Source of the DNA: Clostridia bacterium
GTDB taxonomy: Bacteria; Bacillota_A; Clostridia; Oscillospirales; Acutalibacteraceae
DNA length: 41,961 bases
NCBI GenBank assembly: GCA_024699005.1
Contig: JAILQN010000284.1
Span: 1-41,961, forward strand
Direction of reading: 5' to 3'
Part shown: positions 15,417-24,318 of the stretch, piece after piece
Layout: every line of letters begins with the position of its first letter
Position numbering within the stretch: the stretch's first letter is position 1
Translations under genes and position numbers: made by a program
The notes under the pieces: model-generated
What the model was told of the DNA's origin: nothing
Seen by the model: the letters and a program-made list of their open reading frames with translations, nothing else
Databases searched by the model: none

Positions 15417-18400
15417 TCACACCCGATCGAACTTACTCTGTAATTTCGCTGAAAACCTCAATATCTGTCTTGCGTCGTCGGCAAGGACCTGACCGTTGCC
15501 GTCAACGTCCGCAGCGAGAGCCTGTGATACGGTCAGTTCCTCAAGCTTTGCCGAGGAACGAAGGGCAAGGCGGGCGTCATCCGCGAGGATCTGACCGTTT
15601 CCGTCAATATCACCGGGAATATAATCTCCGGCGGGCTCGTCGCCGACAAATACGCCGAAGAACAGCTCCGTACCGTTTTCCGCTTTATATGTAAACTCTA
15701 TCGTTCCGTTCTCTGCCGTTTTCTGGTCGATATAGAGCAGATTACCGTCGGCTAACAGGTCGGCGTCCGCATCTTTCACACAGACGAATATATATTCATT
15801 CCCGGGTATGCAATCTGCATGGGCGGCTGTCTTCGGCTTTGATGAGACGACCTTAATATTCAGACCATCCGTAAGCGATTTTTCAGCGACCGCCTCCGGC
15901 GTTGTTTTTTCCGCGACCGCAGCGCTGCTATTTTTCAAAGAAGAGCTTACCCTGATGTTGACTTTTTTGATTATTGATTGAGAGATTGCAGATTGCAGAT
16001 CAACATTCAAAGCAGGGCGTACGCCTAACCCGGCGTAGTCGGTACTGTGCCCGTGGTCGTGGACGTAGCCGTCGATGTCGACGTCATCTGTACTGTCGTT
16101 GCCATTGGGAGTGCGCAGACGCCAGTACGTCGCGCCGCTGTAATAGTAGCCCGGCAACGAATGCACATAAAGCCCTTGACATTTTGCGTAATCCGTACCG
16201 AAAGCTACGCGCCCGGTTTCTTCACCGGAGAGATACGAAGAGGTGAAGCCGTAGGACTCAGTCAGCACATCACTGTGGGAGAGAAGATATATATTATCGT
16301 CGTTCGTAGGGTCGGCGTCGTATGAAGAATAAAATGTCGAAGGGGTTGTAAGGGACTGAGTTTGAATGTATCCGCGTTCACCCGAATTGAAAGCCGTATA
16401 ATAGAAGTCGTCGTTGAGCCATTTTTTTATTGAGGAATACTTCCAGTTGGAGGCATAGTGAGTTCGCGCGCTGTCACCGTAGCCGTTGTAATACTCATTG
16501 TGAAAGGGCTGACAGTCAATAAGGCTCTCCGCCATTATTAGCCCGGTGTTCGCATCAAGGACTTTCCACTTTATAGGCTCGAATTTAAACCAATATACAG
16601 TATTCGGCGAATAGCCGTTTTCGTCCTGCCAGGTGTAATCGGCTCCGGTGGAAGATGCTCTTGTATAGACCGGTCTGTAATGGCTGAACCTGACTGCCCT
16701 GTAACGGTCGCCGGTCTCGAACACATCGGAAACATCGGCGTACTCCATATAGTTTTCCTGTTTGCCGCCACAGTAATAATCATACCATATCCAATTTAAG
16801 GATTGTGAATTCAGCGATGCCAGCGTCGCAGCATCCTTTACCTCACTCTGAGGATAAGAACCGAATGTTACAAGCATCTGTGAGTCATTCTTCTGCAGTT
16901 TAAGTGTAACAGCAACGTCTTTTTCGCCTGTTATCTTAACTTTATCAGAAGTATTCATACCGTCCTTTTCGGCTTTTACGGTATATTCACCGGCTTTCAA
17001 ATCAAAAACTGCTGTTCCGTAATCGGAAGTTGATAAATACTCCGTAACACCGTTACCTGACAACGTGATCTTCGCACCGGAAACAGAAGCACCGTTTTGA
17101 TCCTTGACGTTAACGGTCAGTTTGCATTTCAGCCTGATCATTATTCCGACATCCTGATCCTTATCTTTTACGCTGATATTCTGACTTCCGGAAACGCCGT
17201 CTGCCTCAGCGGTGATCGTATAATCTCCGGTTAAAAGATAAAACGTCACTTTTCCCTGTGAATCCGCAGTTGCAGATTTCGTATTGTTTTGATTGTCCTT
17301 ATATGATACTTTCGCGCCTGAGATGGGTTTGCCGTTCTCATCAACAACAGTGATCCCTGTTTTGTATTCCTGAGGGATGAGTGTTACTGTAACGGATTTT
17401 GCTCCGTCGATTTTGATTATCTGGGAAACGGCAGCGCCGTCCTTTTTAGCGGTAACAGTATATTCACCTGCCTTCAGATCGAATACCGCGATTCCCTTAT
17501 CCGACGTTTTACGGTTTTCTGTTATACCGTTACCAGATACCAGAACATCAACGCCGGGCACGGTCGCGCCTTTTGTATCCTTAACGGTCAAAGACAGTTT
17601 ATGTTTTACACGTATCTGAATCACTATATCCTGAGCTTTATCTTTTACCTTTACAGTTTCATATCCGGATGAACCTTCCGCCTTTGCGACTACCCTGCTG
17701 CCGTGTCTTGTAAGATATATATCCGCCCTGCCCTGCGAATCCGCGATCACGATCTGAGTTTTAGAATTCTCGTCTGTATATGATATTTCAGCACCGGAAA
17801 GAGGCTCATTGTTTTCATCGACCACGGTGATCCCGACACGATATTTGATATGCGGACAATCGCCGAAGCCAAGTTCCTTCCGTGATACGGACCAGTAAAA
17901 GTCCAGATACGGCAGGCGTTTTTCAACGTCGACCGGAGTATAGGTCATTTTTTTCTTCGAATTCTTCAGCTTCGTATATTCATATTCGATCTTAAAATAC
18001 AGTTCCGGTTCTGCGTCTATACACAATAAGCAATCATGCCGAACATCGTCGGTAAACGTGTTTTTTATCTTCTCTGCATCAAACGGTTTACCTGTGATTT
18101 TAAGTCCGCCCTCCAAAGTGGCCTCACCGCCCCATATTTTTTTAGGGTCTCCGTTGAGTTTGATCCTGGAAACATCTATTTCAGCTGACAGCTCAAGTCC
18201 TATGGAGACTTCGATTTCAGCATCTACGTCAAACGTATTGATAAGATTTTCCGGATCATCTGAATGATCATAGAATCCCTCGCCGGTTGAAAGTCCGAAC
18301 TCAAGCATAAAGGTCTGTGTGAATCCCACCTCGATGGATATTTCCAACTCGATTTTGATCGCACATTCAGCACCCATCTCAAGACCGGCAATATCGGTTT

Positions 18401-19640
18401 CAAACTTCAGCCGCTTAAGCGGGATCCTGCCGGTCGCTTTACTTGTAAAATTGATATGTTCCTCTGATTCGATCCCGATTTTTATATTAAAATCAAAAAA
18501 TTCCTCCTCAAAAAGCGCGAGTTTTACTTCGCCGCTCGCCGTCACTTTGACCGTGCCGGTAACTTCACCTTCAAACTCAAGAAGCCGGAGATTCTTATTT
18601 TTGTCTTTATTAACAGGTGTAAACGTAAATTCATTCTCAATACTTGTAGACAGTTTGCCCTTCATTTCAACTCCGAGCTTCGGGTTAAGCGTGTTATTCT
18701 TCGAAGCATTATCATAAAGCACATTATCATTTTCATCAAGCACCTTATACGTCAATCCTTCGGGCAGCTCGCTGTCATCATCTTCCGCATACGCATCAGG
18801 CGAAAGACCTGCCGCTGCGTCTATCTTGACATACTGATAAAAATCCGCAAGACCGGCTTCGGAATCGCCTTCGATAACGGCTTTATCTCCCTTGATATCA
18901 ATGGATTTAACGACAATAAGTATTTCCTCATCATCGGTTATATAGTGAAAGATATCCCCGGCTTGAAGACCGCGTACGTCGTCGTCTATATTATCAAGAG
19001 TATACTTTTCGTTTTCGTCATCTGCTTTGGTGATGATATTATGCTCGCCGTCGTCATGTTTGATAACGGTCCCTTCCTTATATACCGCGAAGTTGGTTTC
19101 AGCCGATTCGTCCAGATTTTCAATAAGCTCAGGACTGAAATCCTCTGTTGTTTTTGACCGGAACTCCTCGTAGACTGAGGTATGGGTCCTGTCTTCATAT
19201 TTTTTGCTTACGGGTGTAAGGTCTTTATGATTTTTTGTCAAAAAACCCCGGATCACATAATATTCCGGAAGTTCGACACTCAGGTCAACGTCCACCGTGC
19301 CTGCGTCCGGTTCCAGATCCTTATATCCGTAACCTATCATAGTTTCACCGGTATCATCATAAATCGCAACAACCAGTGTACATGCATTATAATTACGGAC
19401 TCTGACGCTTGCTTTGCCTTCGCCGAGCGTGATCTCGCAGACCGCATTCTCTGCCTTGTTCTCAGCTGCGTCGCTTTCCTCCGCAGCAGCTTTCAGCAGT
19501 TTCGCAAAGCCGGTAGTTGCGGTATAGGTGATTTTGCCTGTTTCAGTTTCCACATTCCGTCTGTCTCCGGCAATTGAAGAAAGCGGAGCAAAAGACAGAA
19601 GCATCACAACAGTGAGAAAAACAGAAATAATACGTTTCAT
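15417..19640 (-). CDS. Large secreted modular protein: Ig/CnaB-like repeats, DUF6273, dockerin
   Basis: 1407 residues. A signal peptide (1-24) is followed by an unrecognised beta-rich region (about 25-590) rich in alternating Glu/Lys strands. Four beta-sandwich repeats of the carboxypeptidase-regulatory/CnaB type run at about 600-678, 680-757, 758-838 and 840-916, arranged A-B-A-B: copies 1 and 3 share ITVVDEN, copies 2 and 4 share FDLKAGEYTV. Residues 920-1225 match the DUF6273 pattern (VTFGSYPQSEV, PIKWKVL, WLNDDFY, LGVRPALNV). The C-terminal 65 residues hold two calcium-loop repeats, GDIDGNGQ and ADVDGNGQ each followed by a DDAR helix, as in type I dockerins. No catalytic site is visible, so it is probably a surface adhesin or scaffold-bound protein. 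AAGGAGAT precedes the ATG, 13 bp after the YdjC gene, so co-transcription with the glycoside genes is likely. Confidence 0.8.
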   Translation of the reverse strand: MKRIISVFLTVVMLLSFAPLSSIAGDRRNVETETGKITYTATTGFAKLLKAAAEESDAAENKAENAVCEITLGEGKASVRVRNYNACTLVVAIYDDTGETMIGYGYKDLEPDAGTVDVDLSVELPEYYVIRGFLTKNHKDLTPVSKKYEDRTHTSVYEEFRSKTTEDFSPELIENLDESAETNFAVYKEGTVIKHDDGEHNIITKADDENEKYTLDNIDDDVRGLQAGDIFHYITDDEEILIVVKSIDIKGDKAVIEGDSEAGLADFYQYVKIDAAAGLSPDAYAEDDDSELPEGLTYKVLDENDNVLYDNASKNNTLNPKLGVEMKGKLSTSIENEFTFTPVNKDKNKNLRLLEFEGEVTGTVKVTASGEVKLALFEEEFFDFNIKIGIESEEHINFTSKATGRIPLKRLKFETDIAGLEMGAECAIKIELEISIEVGFTQTFMLEFGLSTGEGFYDHSDDPENLINTFDVDAEIEVSIGLELSAEIDVSRIKLNGDPKKIWGGEATLEGGLKITGKPFDAEKIKNTFTDDVRHDCLLCIDAEPELYFKIEYEYTKLKNSKKKMTYTPVDVEKRLPYLDFYWSVSRKELGFGDCPHIKYRVGITVVDENNEPLSGAEISYTDENSKTQIVIADSQGRADIYLTRHGSRVVAKAEGSSGYETVKVKDKAQDIVIQIRVKHKLSLTVKDTKGATVPGVDVLVSGNGITENRKTSDKGIAVFDLKAGEYTVTAKKDGAAVSQIIKIDGAKSVTVTLIPQEYKTGITVVDENGKPISGAKVSYKDNQNNTKSATADSQGKVTFYLLTGDYTITAEADGVSGSQNISVKDKDQDVGIMIRLKCKLTVNVKDQNGASVSGAKITLSGNGVTEYLSTSDYGTAVFDLKAGEYTVKAEKDGMNTSDKVKITGEKDVAVTLKLQKNDSQMLVTFGSYPQSEVKDAATLASLNSQSLNWIWYDYYCGGKQENYMEYADVSDVFETGDRYRAVRFSHYRPVYTRASSTGADYTWQDENGYSPNTVYWFKFEPIKWKVLDANTGLIMAESLIDCQPFHNEYYNGYGDSARTHYASNWKYSSIKKWLNDDFYYTAFNSGERGYIQTQSLTTPSTFYSSYDADPTNDDNIYLLSHSDVLTESYGFTSSYLSGEETGRVAFGTDYAKCQGLYVHSLPGYYYSGATYWRLRTPNGNDSTDDVDIDGYVHDHGHSTDYAGLGVRPALNVDLQSAISQSIIKKVNIRVSSSLKNSSAAVAEKTTPEAVAEKSLTDGLNIKVVSSKPKTAAHADCIPGNEYIFVCVKDADADLLADGNLLYIDQKTAENGTIEFTYKAENGTELFFGVFVGDEPAGDYIPGDIDGNGQILADDARLALRSSAKLEELTVSQALAADVDGNGQVLADDARQILRFSAKLQSKFDRV

Positions 19641-19653
19641 AATCTTTATCTCC

Positions 19654-20541
19654 TTAAGCCTTTTTCATATTCACAAGATCCCTATAGCTTATCATCTCCA
19701 CCCCTCTGGAAGCGAGATATTCGTGAGTCTCCGGGTCTTTCATCAGCTTATATTCCGCGTCGCGGCAGTACCAAAGCGCGGTTATGGACCTGAGCTCATC
19801 GGAAGCCACCGCTGGATGGATGAACGTCTCTGTTATACCCTCGGGGATATCCGCCCATATCCGCAGGATCACCTTTTTATAGAGCTCATAACTGAAATCG
19901 TCGTGCATGAGCTTTCTTATGGGACCCCAGTCCGGGAACAGCAGATAATCCGGCACGATGACGTCGTATTTTTTCGTCCAGCGCTCATTGAGTTTTCCCG
20001 TGGGCTGAAAGATTTTCCACGGAACGCCTGCGGGACAGGTGCGCTTGTCCGTCTTCGTATACAGTCTGTACGGATAACCGTACTCCCCCACAATCCTGAG
20101 AGTCATAGGTATAAGCGACAGACGCATAGTCTGATGCCCGTAGAGAGAACCCATATGATTATCGATATGCGAGGGCTTCATACCCATATCATGAGCAAGG
20201 TCGATCTGCGCCCGCGTCTCACGTTCGAGATCTTCTTTTTTTGCGTGCAGCTGGACCTGATGGGATTCATGCCACATAAAGCCGTCTTTGTCCAGAAGAG
20301 ACGGTGAATCGGAGATCGTACCCCAGCGGTAATCACGCCATTCCGCGGTCATTGTAAGATGGACGCCTATAGGGTATTCCGGATGCGCCTTGGAAAATTC
20401 CACAGCTGCCTCTGCGCCACGGCAGGTCATCATGACGGTAGAGGATTTTAGAAATCCGCCTTCAAAAAGCTCGAATACGGCCTCGTTTGCCGAGTCGCAC
20501 AGACCGAAGTCATCGGCGTTTACTATAAGGTATTTTGACAT
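19654..20541 (-). CDS. YdjC/ChbG-family carbohydrate deacetylase
   Basis: 295 residues, cytoplasmic. The polysaccharide deacetylase-like metal site is complete: NADDFG (Asp10, Asp11), His61 in GVHLT, and SHIDNHMG (His125, His129), with a late FIHP motif. The family removes acetyl groups from N-acetylated oligosaccharides such as chitobiose-6-phosphate (ChbG) or acts in hopanoid synthesis (HpnK). A strong GAAGGAGAAG site precedes the ATG, and the start overlaps the rhamnosidase gene by 19 nt. The GPH symporter-rhamnosidase-deacetylase order suggests stepwise breakdown of an imported acetylated, rhamnose-containing glycan; that is inference. Confidence 0.85.
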   Translation of the reverse strand: MSKYLIVNADDFGLCDSANEAVFELFEGGFLKSSTVMMTCRGAEAAVEFSKAHPEYPIGVHLTMTAEWRDYRWGTISDSPSLLDKDGFMWHESHQVQLHAKKEDLERETRAQIDLAHDMGMKPSHIDNHMGSLYGHQTMRLSLIPMTLRIVGEYGYPYRLYTKTDKRTCPAGVPWKIFQPTGKLNERWTKKYDVIVPDYLLFPDWGPIRKLMHDDFSYELYKKVILRIWADIPEGITETFIHPAVASDELRSITALWYCRDAEYKLMKDPETHEYLASRGVEMISYRDLVNMKKA

Positions 20542-22670
20542 TTTTCTTCTCCTTCAATTATAACTTGTATTTCAGCAGGAACGGTGATCTCATCCCGGAT
20601 ACCTTTTCCTGTTGTTACTGTTATCACTCCGTAAGGCGTCGGCACACGCGCCGTGACACGATCAAGCCCGAGACAGGACGGAGAAAGCCGGATCTTCTTA
20701 AATCCTGGTTCAAGGATCTCAAGCCCGGCAACGGCGAGAGGAAGCGCGTAAGCCGGAGTCCCGCCCCAGGCGTGGCTGCGGTCGAAACAGTAACCGGGCG
20801 TCGGCTTATAAAAGCCCTCCGGCAGTCCTTTGGGGCATTCCTTTACAAAAGGTTTCCACTGATCCAGAAGGCGCAGCGTATATTCATCCCGCAGACCGTT
20901 CCGGTAAATCGCATCGAGCAGAAAATGCTGAAAATACGGCTGCACTTCACCCAGGGAATCGTCGTCGATGATCCGCCTGAGCACTTCCCTGTTTTTCTCT
21001 TTGTCAAAGAAACCGAAATACGCCGCCAGGATATTGGCGTGCTTACGGTAATAACGTTTTTCAATATTCTGCGGCAGCCACTCCCCCACCAGTTCAGCGG
21101 GTGTCGGTGTATTCAGTCCCTCAAAGAAAAGCCCGCGTTTATCATCCCACAGAAAAGATAAGACAGATTCTCGCAGGCTGTCTCTCCTTTCACGGATCAC
21201 GCCGGACCGGGAGCCGTCTCCCAGAGCCGAATAAATACTCTCTGCAGTCTTCAGCGCTCCGAAATAATACATACACAGGCAGGTCTGCCCCAGAGCTTTG
21301 GGTGGGTGGTGGAGATTTATGCCGTCCGGATTCAGCCAGTCTATGAACATATAATCCGGTGAGTACTCTATAAGACCGTTTTTTCCGATATAACTGTTGA
21401 ACCGTTCAAGCAGCAGCCGGAGGGCGTCCTCATTCTCTTCAAGCAGCGTATGATTGCCGGTCAGCATATATACGTCCCGGAGCATCTGCACCCAGATCAG
21501 GCTGTAGGACGTGTGGAACATCCTGCCGTCATGGTGCCGCAGAAGCTCCGCAGTACGGTGTATATCAAATTCCGCAAGGCGCATATCTCCGAAGGTGAAC
21601 GCCGTCATAAGCGTTTCGATATAATAATCTCCCGTGCACGCCAGAGGCTCGCAGTGTCTCGGGCTGTCCAGATGTATGCTCTGCCTGCAGTATTTTAGCG
21701 AATGTACGCAGGTATCGAAAACCGCGTTCAGATCCTCATCCGAGGTGACGGTTTTTGCAAGCAATGGAGCGGGATAATGAGCGGCCCGAAGTTCGATACG
21801 GATACAGACCGGCTCATCGGAATCAGTTCTGACTTTAACTATTATCCCGCCGACACTCTGAAGCTCCATCCCGCGGTAAACGCCGTTTCCGTTAAAATGA
21901 AGTTCTGCTTTCCAATCCTGATTTCCGCGCAGCTCATATCCCGTCACACAAACGTCAACAGGAAAATGCGATTCGCAGTATACGTTCAGATAACAGGCGT
22001 ATATTTTCGGAAGTTCAAAATCTTTTATATATGTTCCCGCGGAATCAACGTGTATTACACCGTTTCCCGGCAGAGGAAGAGTATTCTCATCACACGGCGG
22101 AATGGGTGCCGTAATAAGTGTAACGTCCGACCTTTTCGGTTCGGTGGGAACAAAACTGTCTGGCAGGATCCCTCCCGAAAAGCGATAGGGCTCCGTATAT
22201 GCTCCGATATACCGGACAAGCCAGCTTTCGTCGGAGCTTATACGCTCTTCTGTTCTGTCGGAAAAATAAACGGTTCCTTCAAGGAAAAAACCGCCTGCCC
22301 CCCGCGAATACTCGCAGATCCGGACGCTGCCCATACGCACAAGCGCGGAAAACGATATTACGCCCGGATGTTCCGGCGCGAATTCAAATTCATAGGCGTA
22401 GTATTCGGGCCTCGACTCATCGTTGAACAGAAAGTCGCCTCCGACCCAGGCGGGGCCGCGCAACAGCTGCCTTTCGCCGTCAAACAGGATAAAGGCAGTG
22501 TCGCCGCTCACTTCAACGCGGACCGATTTTGCCTGCTTTCCTTTAAAACCATAGGTTCTTCTGAATTCGCAGACAGTATAGTTCAATTCCCCGCTCCCGG
22601 AGAGCGAGGAATATTTTGTGGTTTGTTTTTCGGGATATTTACCGTCCGGCAGCCATATCCGGTTGTTCAT
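20523..22670 (-). CDS. GH78-like alpha-L-rhamnosidase (divergent)
   Basis: 715 residues without a signal peptide. An N-terminal beta-sandwich region (1-300) precedes an (alpha/alpha)6 barrel of the six-hairpin type and a short C-terminal beta domain. The barrel entry motif DSPRHCEPLACTGDY (335-349) corresponds to the GH78 DCPxREExxWxGD consensus but lacks several of its acidic residues. Later landmarks fit GH78: SHAWGGTPAY and the PGFKKIRLSP...TPYGVI ending. It probably hydrolyses a terminal rhamnoside or similar sugar inside the cell. Because the catalytic-acid region is divergent, substrate and even activity are uncertain. It lies 7 bp after the symporter gene and overlaps the deacetylase gene. 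Confidence 0.7.
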   Translation of the reverse strand: MNNRIWLPDGKYPEKQTTKYSSLSGSGELNYTVCEFRRTYGFKGKQAKSVRVEVSGDTAFILFDGERQLLRGPAWVGGDFLFNDESRPEYYAYEFEFAPEHPGVISFSALVRMGSVRICEYSRGAGGFFLEGTVYFSDRTEERISSDESWLVRYIGAYTEPYRFSGGILPDSFVPTEPKRSDVTLITAPIPPCDENTLPLPGNGVIHVDSAGTYIKDFELPKIYACYLNVYCESHFPVDVCVTGYELRGNQDWKAELHFNGNGVYRGMELQSVGGIIVKVRTDSDEPVCIRIELRAAHYPAPLLAKTVTSDEDLNAVFDTCVHSLKYCRQSIHLDSPRHCEPLACTGDYYIETLMTAFTFGDMRLAEFDIHRTAELLRHHDGRMFHTSYSLIWVQMLRDVYMLTGNHTLLEENEDALRLLLERFNSYIGKNGLIEYSPDYMFIDWLNPDGINLHHPPKALGQTCLCMYYFGALKTAESIYSALGDGSRSGVIRERRDSLRESVLSFLWDDKRGLFFEGLNTPTPAELVGEWLPQNIEKRYYRKHANILAAYFGFFDKEKNREVLRRIIDDDSLGEVQPYFQHFLLDAIYRNGLRDEYTLRLLDQWKPFVKECPKGLPEGFYKPTPGYCFDRSHAWGGTPAYALPLAVAGLEILEPGFKKIRLSPSCLGLDRVTARVPTPYGVITVTTGKGIRDEITVPAEIQVIIEGEEKCQNTL

Positions 22671-22677
22671 AAGGAAA

Positions 22678-24219
22678 TCACTCTTCGATCTCCGCCCTGC
22701 GCTCGTTGAGGGCGTCGAGCATCTCGGTATGTTCCTTGTCGGTAAGAGCGTATTTCCAGGTGGGAACAGCCGAGAGCACCATGCCTATTGCCGGAGGAAT
22801 GGACACAAGCAGGAACATCGCCATGGCGTATCTGCCACCTTCATAAGCTCTGAAGGTTGCAATGCCGGCGGAAAGCTCTTCGTTCATGACCTTGATATTG
22901 TCTCCGCTGAAACCGACTATCGCGTATACAGCGCTGGAAATAAGCGTCGCGATACCGGCTGAGAGCTTTGTGATGAAAGACTGACCGGAGAAGAAAACGC
23001 CGTCCGGACGTATACCGTTGTTGTATTCCTCATAATCCACGCAGTCGGCGATCATTATGGACTGCATGACGTTGAGTCCGCCCTGCGCCCAGGATGCGAA
23101 GAAAAACACAATGCCGAGAATGACTGCGAAGTGCATCGGGAACAAGTCGCCGCCCGAGACCTTGTAAAGCACGAATACAAGCAAAAAGGGGATAGCGCCT
23201 ATGATCGAATAGAAATTATAAAGCTTTTTCTTTTCGAATTTGCGTGCAAGACCCGGAGTGAACGCCATACCTATCATCATTCCGCCGAATACTCCTATCG
23301 CAAGGATGACAATTCTGATAATCATCTTCACGTTTATACCACTATCTCCCATAAGTTGAGTAGGTATATCCTGATTGTTAAAATAATAATAAGTAATCAG
23401 TAGAAGAGGGATAGTAGAAAGAAGCTGTATTGGACTTCTTAAGATACCGGAAATAAGCAACTGCCTGAAAGGACGGCATTTCCACATCATCCGGAAATTC
23501 TCCTTCATGGTGTGGGTCTCTTTCGTGGTGGCTTTTACGCGCTCTTTGACGGAAAGACCAGCGATCTGGAAAAGTATGGATGCAAATACCGTCAGCACGA
23601 CAGCAGTAAGGATACAGCCGTATTGCAGAGCAGTGGCGTCGTCATAGCCCTTTGCAATAAATACATTCTTGACAGACGGAGCGGCAAACTGAACAAGCAT
23701 TCCGATAAAACCGGCTGAGGCGACTATACGCGCAAGTGAGAGCGCCTTGGCGCGGTCATTCTGATCCTCCGTCATAAGCGAGGTCACGCCCCAAAGCGGG
23801 ATATCGCCTACGGTGTAGGACATTCCCCACAGAATATATGAGAATCCTGCCCAACCGACGATCAACACCTTACGCCAGCCCGGAAGGTCTGCGGAATACT
23901 GCCCGTTCACAAAGGTGAGAATCGTAATGATCATTATTACAGCAGGCACGAACAGAAGGAACGGCTTGCACTTGCCCCATTTTGTGTGGGTCTTGTCCAC
24001 AAAAGTGCCCATCATCGGATCGTTGATGGCGTCCCATACCCTGGCGATAGCAAAGATAACGCCGGTGTACATTACAGGAATAAAAATAACAGTCTGAAGA
24101 TAGTACGTAAGACCGCTGCTTACGATGTTATAAATAATGTTCTGACCGGCAAGACCTATCAGGAATCCGGCAAGCTCCTTTCCCGTGTAAGTATTTGGAT
24201 TTTTGATTTTCTTTGACAT
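22678..24219 (-). CDS. GPH-type (MelB-like) sugar:cation symporter
   Basis: 513 residues with 12 predicted membrane helices and the features of the glycoside-pentoside-hexuronide:cation symporters: an early RVWDAINDPMMG loop with the conserved Asp/Asn pair, a WGKCKPF loop after the second helix, and a DCVDYEEYNNGIRPDG segment in the second half. The family imports oligosaccharides or glycosides with Na+ or H+. GGGAGAGG precedes the ATG. It is the first gene of the glycoside cluster, immediately upstream of a cytoplasmic GH78-like enzyme, so the imported compound is probably that enzyme's substrate. Confidence 0.9.
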   Translation of the reverse strand: MSKKIKNPNTYTGKELAGFLIGLAGQNIIYNIVSSGLTYYLQTVIFIPVMYTGVIFAIARVWDAINDPMMGTFVDKTHTKWGKCKPFLLFVPAVIMIITILTFVNGQYSADLPGWRKVLIVGWAGFSYILWGMSYTVGDIPLWGVTSLMTEDQNDRAKALSLARIVASAGFIGMLVQFAAPSVKNVFIAKGYDDATALQYGCILTAVVLTVFASILFQIAGLSVKERVKATTKETHTMKENFRMMWKCRPFRQLLISGILRSPIQLLSTIPLLLITYYYFNNQDIPTQLMGDSGINVKMIIRIVILAIGVFGGMMIGMAFTPGLARKFEKKKLYNFYSIIGAIPFLLVFVLYKVSGGDLFPMHFAVILGIVFFFASWAQGGLNVMQSIMIADCVDYEEYNNGIRPDGVFFSGQSFITKLSAGIATLISSAVYAIVGFSGDNIKVMNEELSAGIATFRAYEGGRYAMAMFLLVSIPPAIGMVLSAVPTWKYALTDKEHTEMLDALNERRAEIEE

Positions 24220-24272
24220 TAAACGCCTCTCCCTTTCATAGGCAATACTGCCCGGAAATTATCAACATATGA

Positions 24273-24301
24273 ATTTTAACATATTATTGCAGATAATTCA
24301 A
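24273..24301 (-). promoter_or_regulatory. Promoter of the symporter-rhamnosidase operon
   Basis: On the minus strand TTGAAT (24301-24296), 17 nt, TAAAAT (24278-24273). The start would be near 24266, with a leader of about 47 nt. No operator was recognised, and no regulator gene lies in the operon. Confidence 0.55.
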
Positions 24302-24318
24302 GACGGATTTGTGAAATA

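Noticed and set aside
23991..24219. Signal peptide or extra domain at the symporter N-terminus
   Set aside because: The first hydrophobic stretch is simply transmembrane helix 1 of a normal-length GPH transporter.
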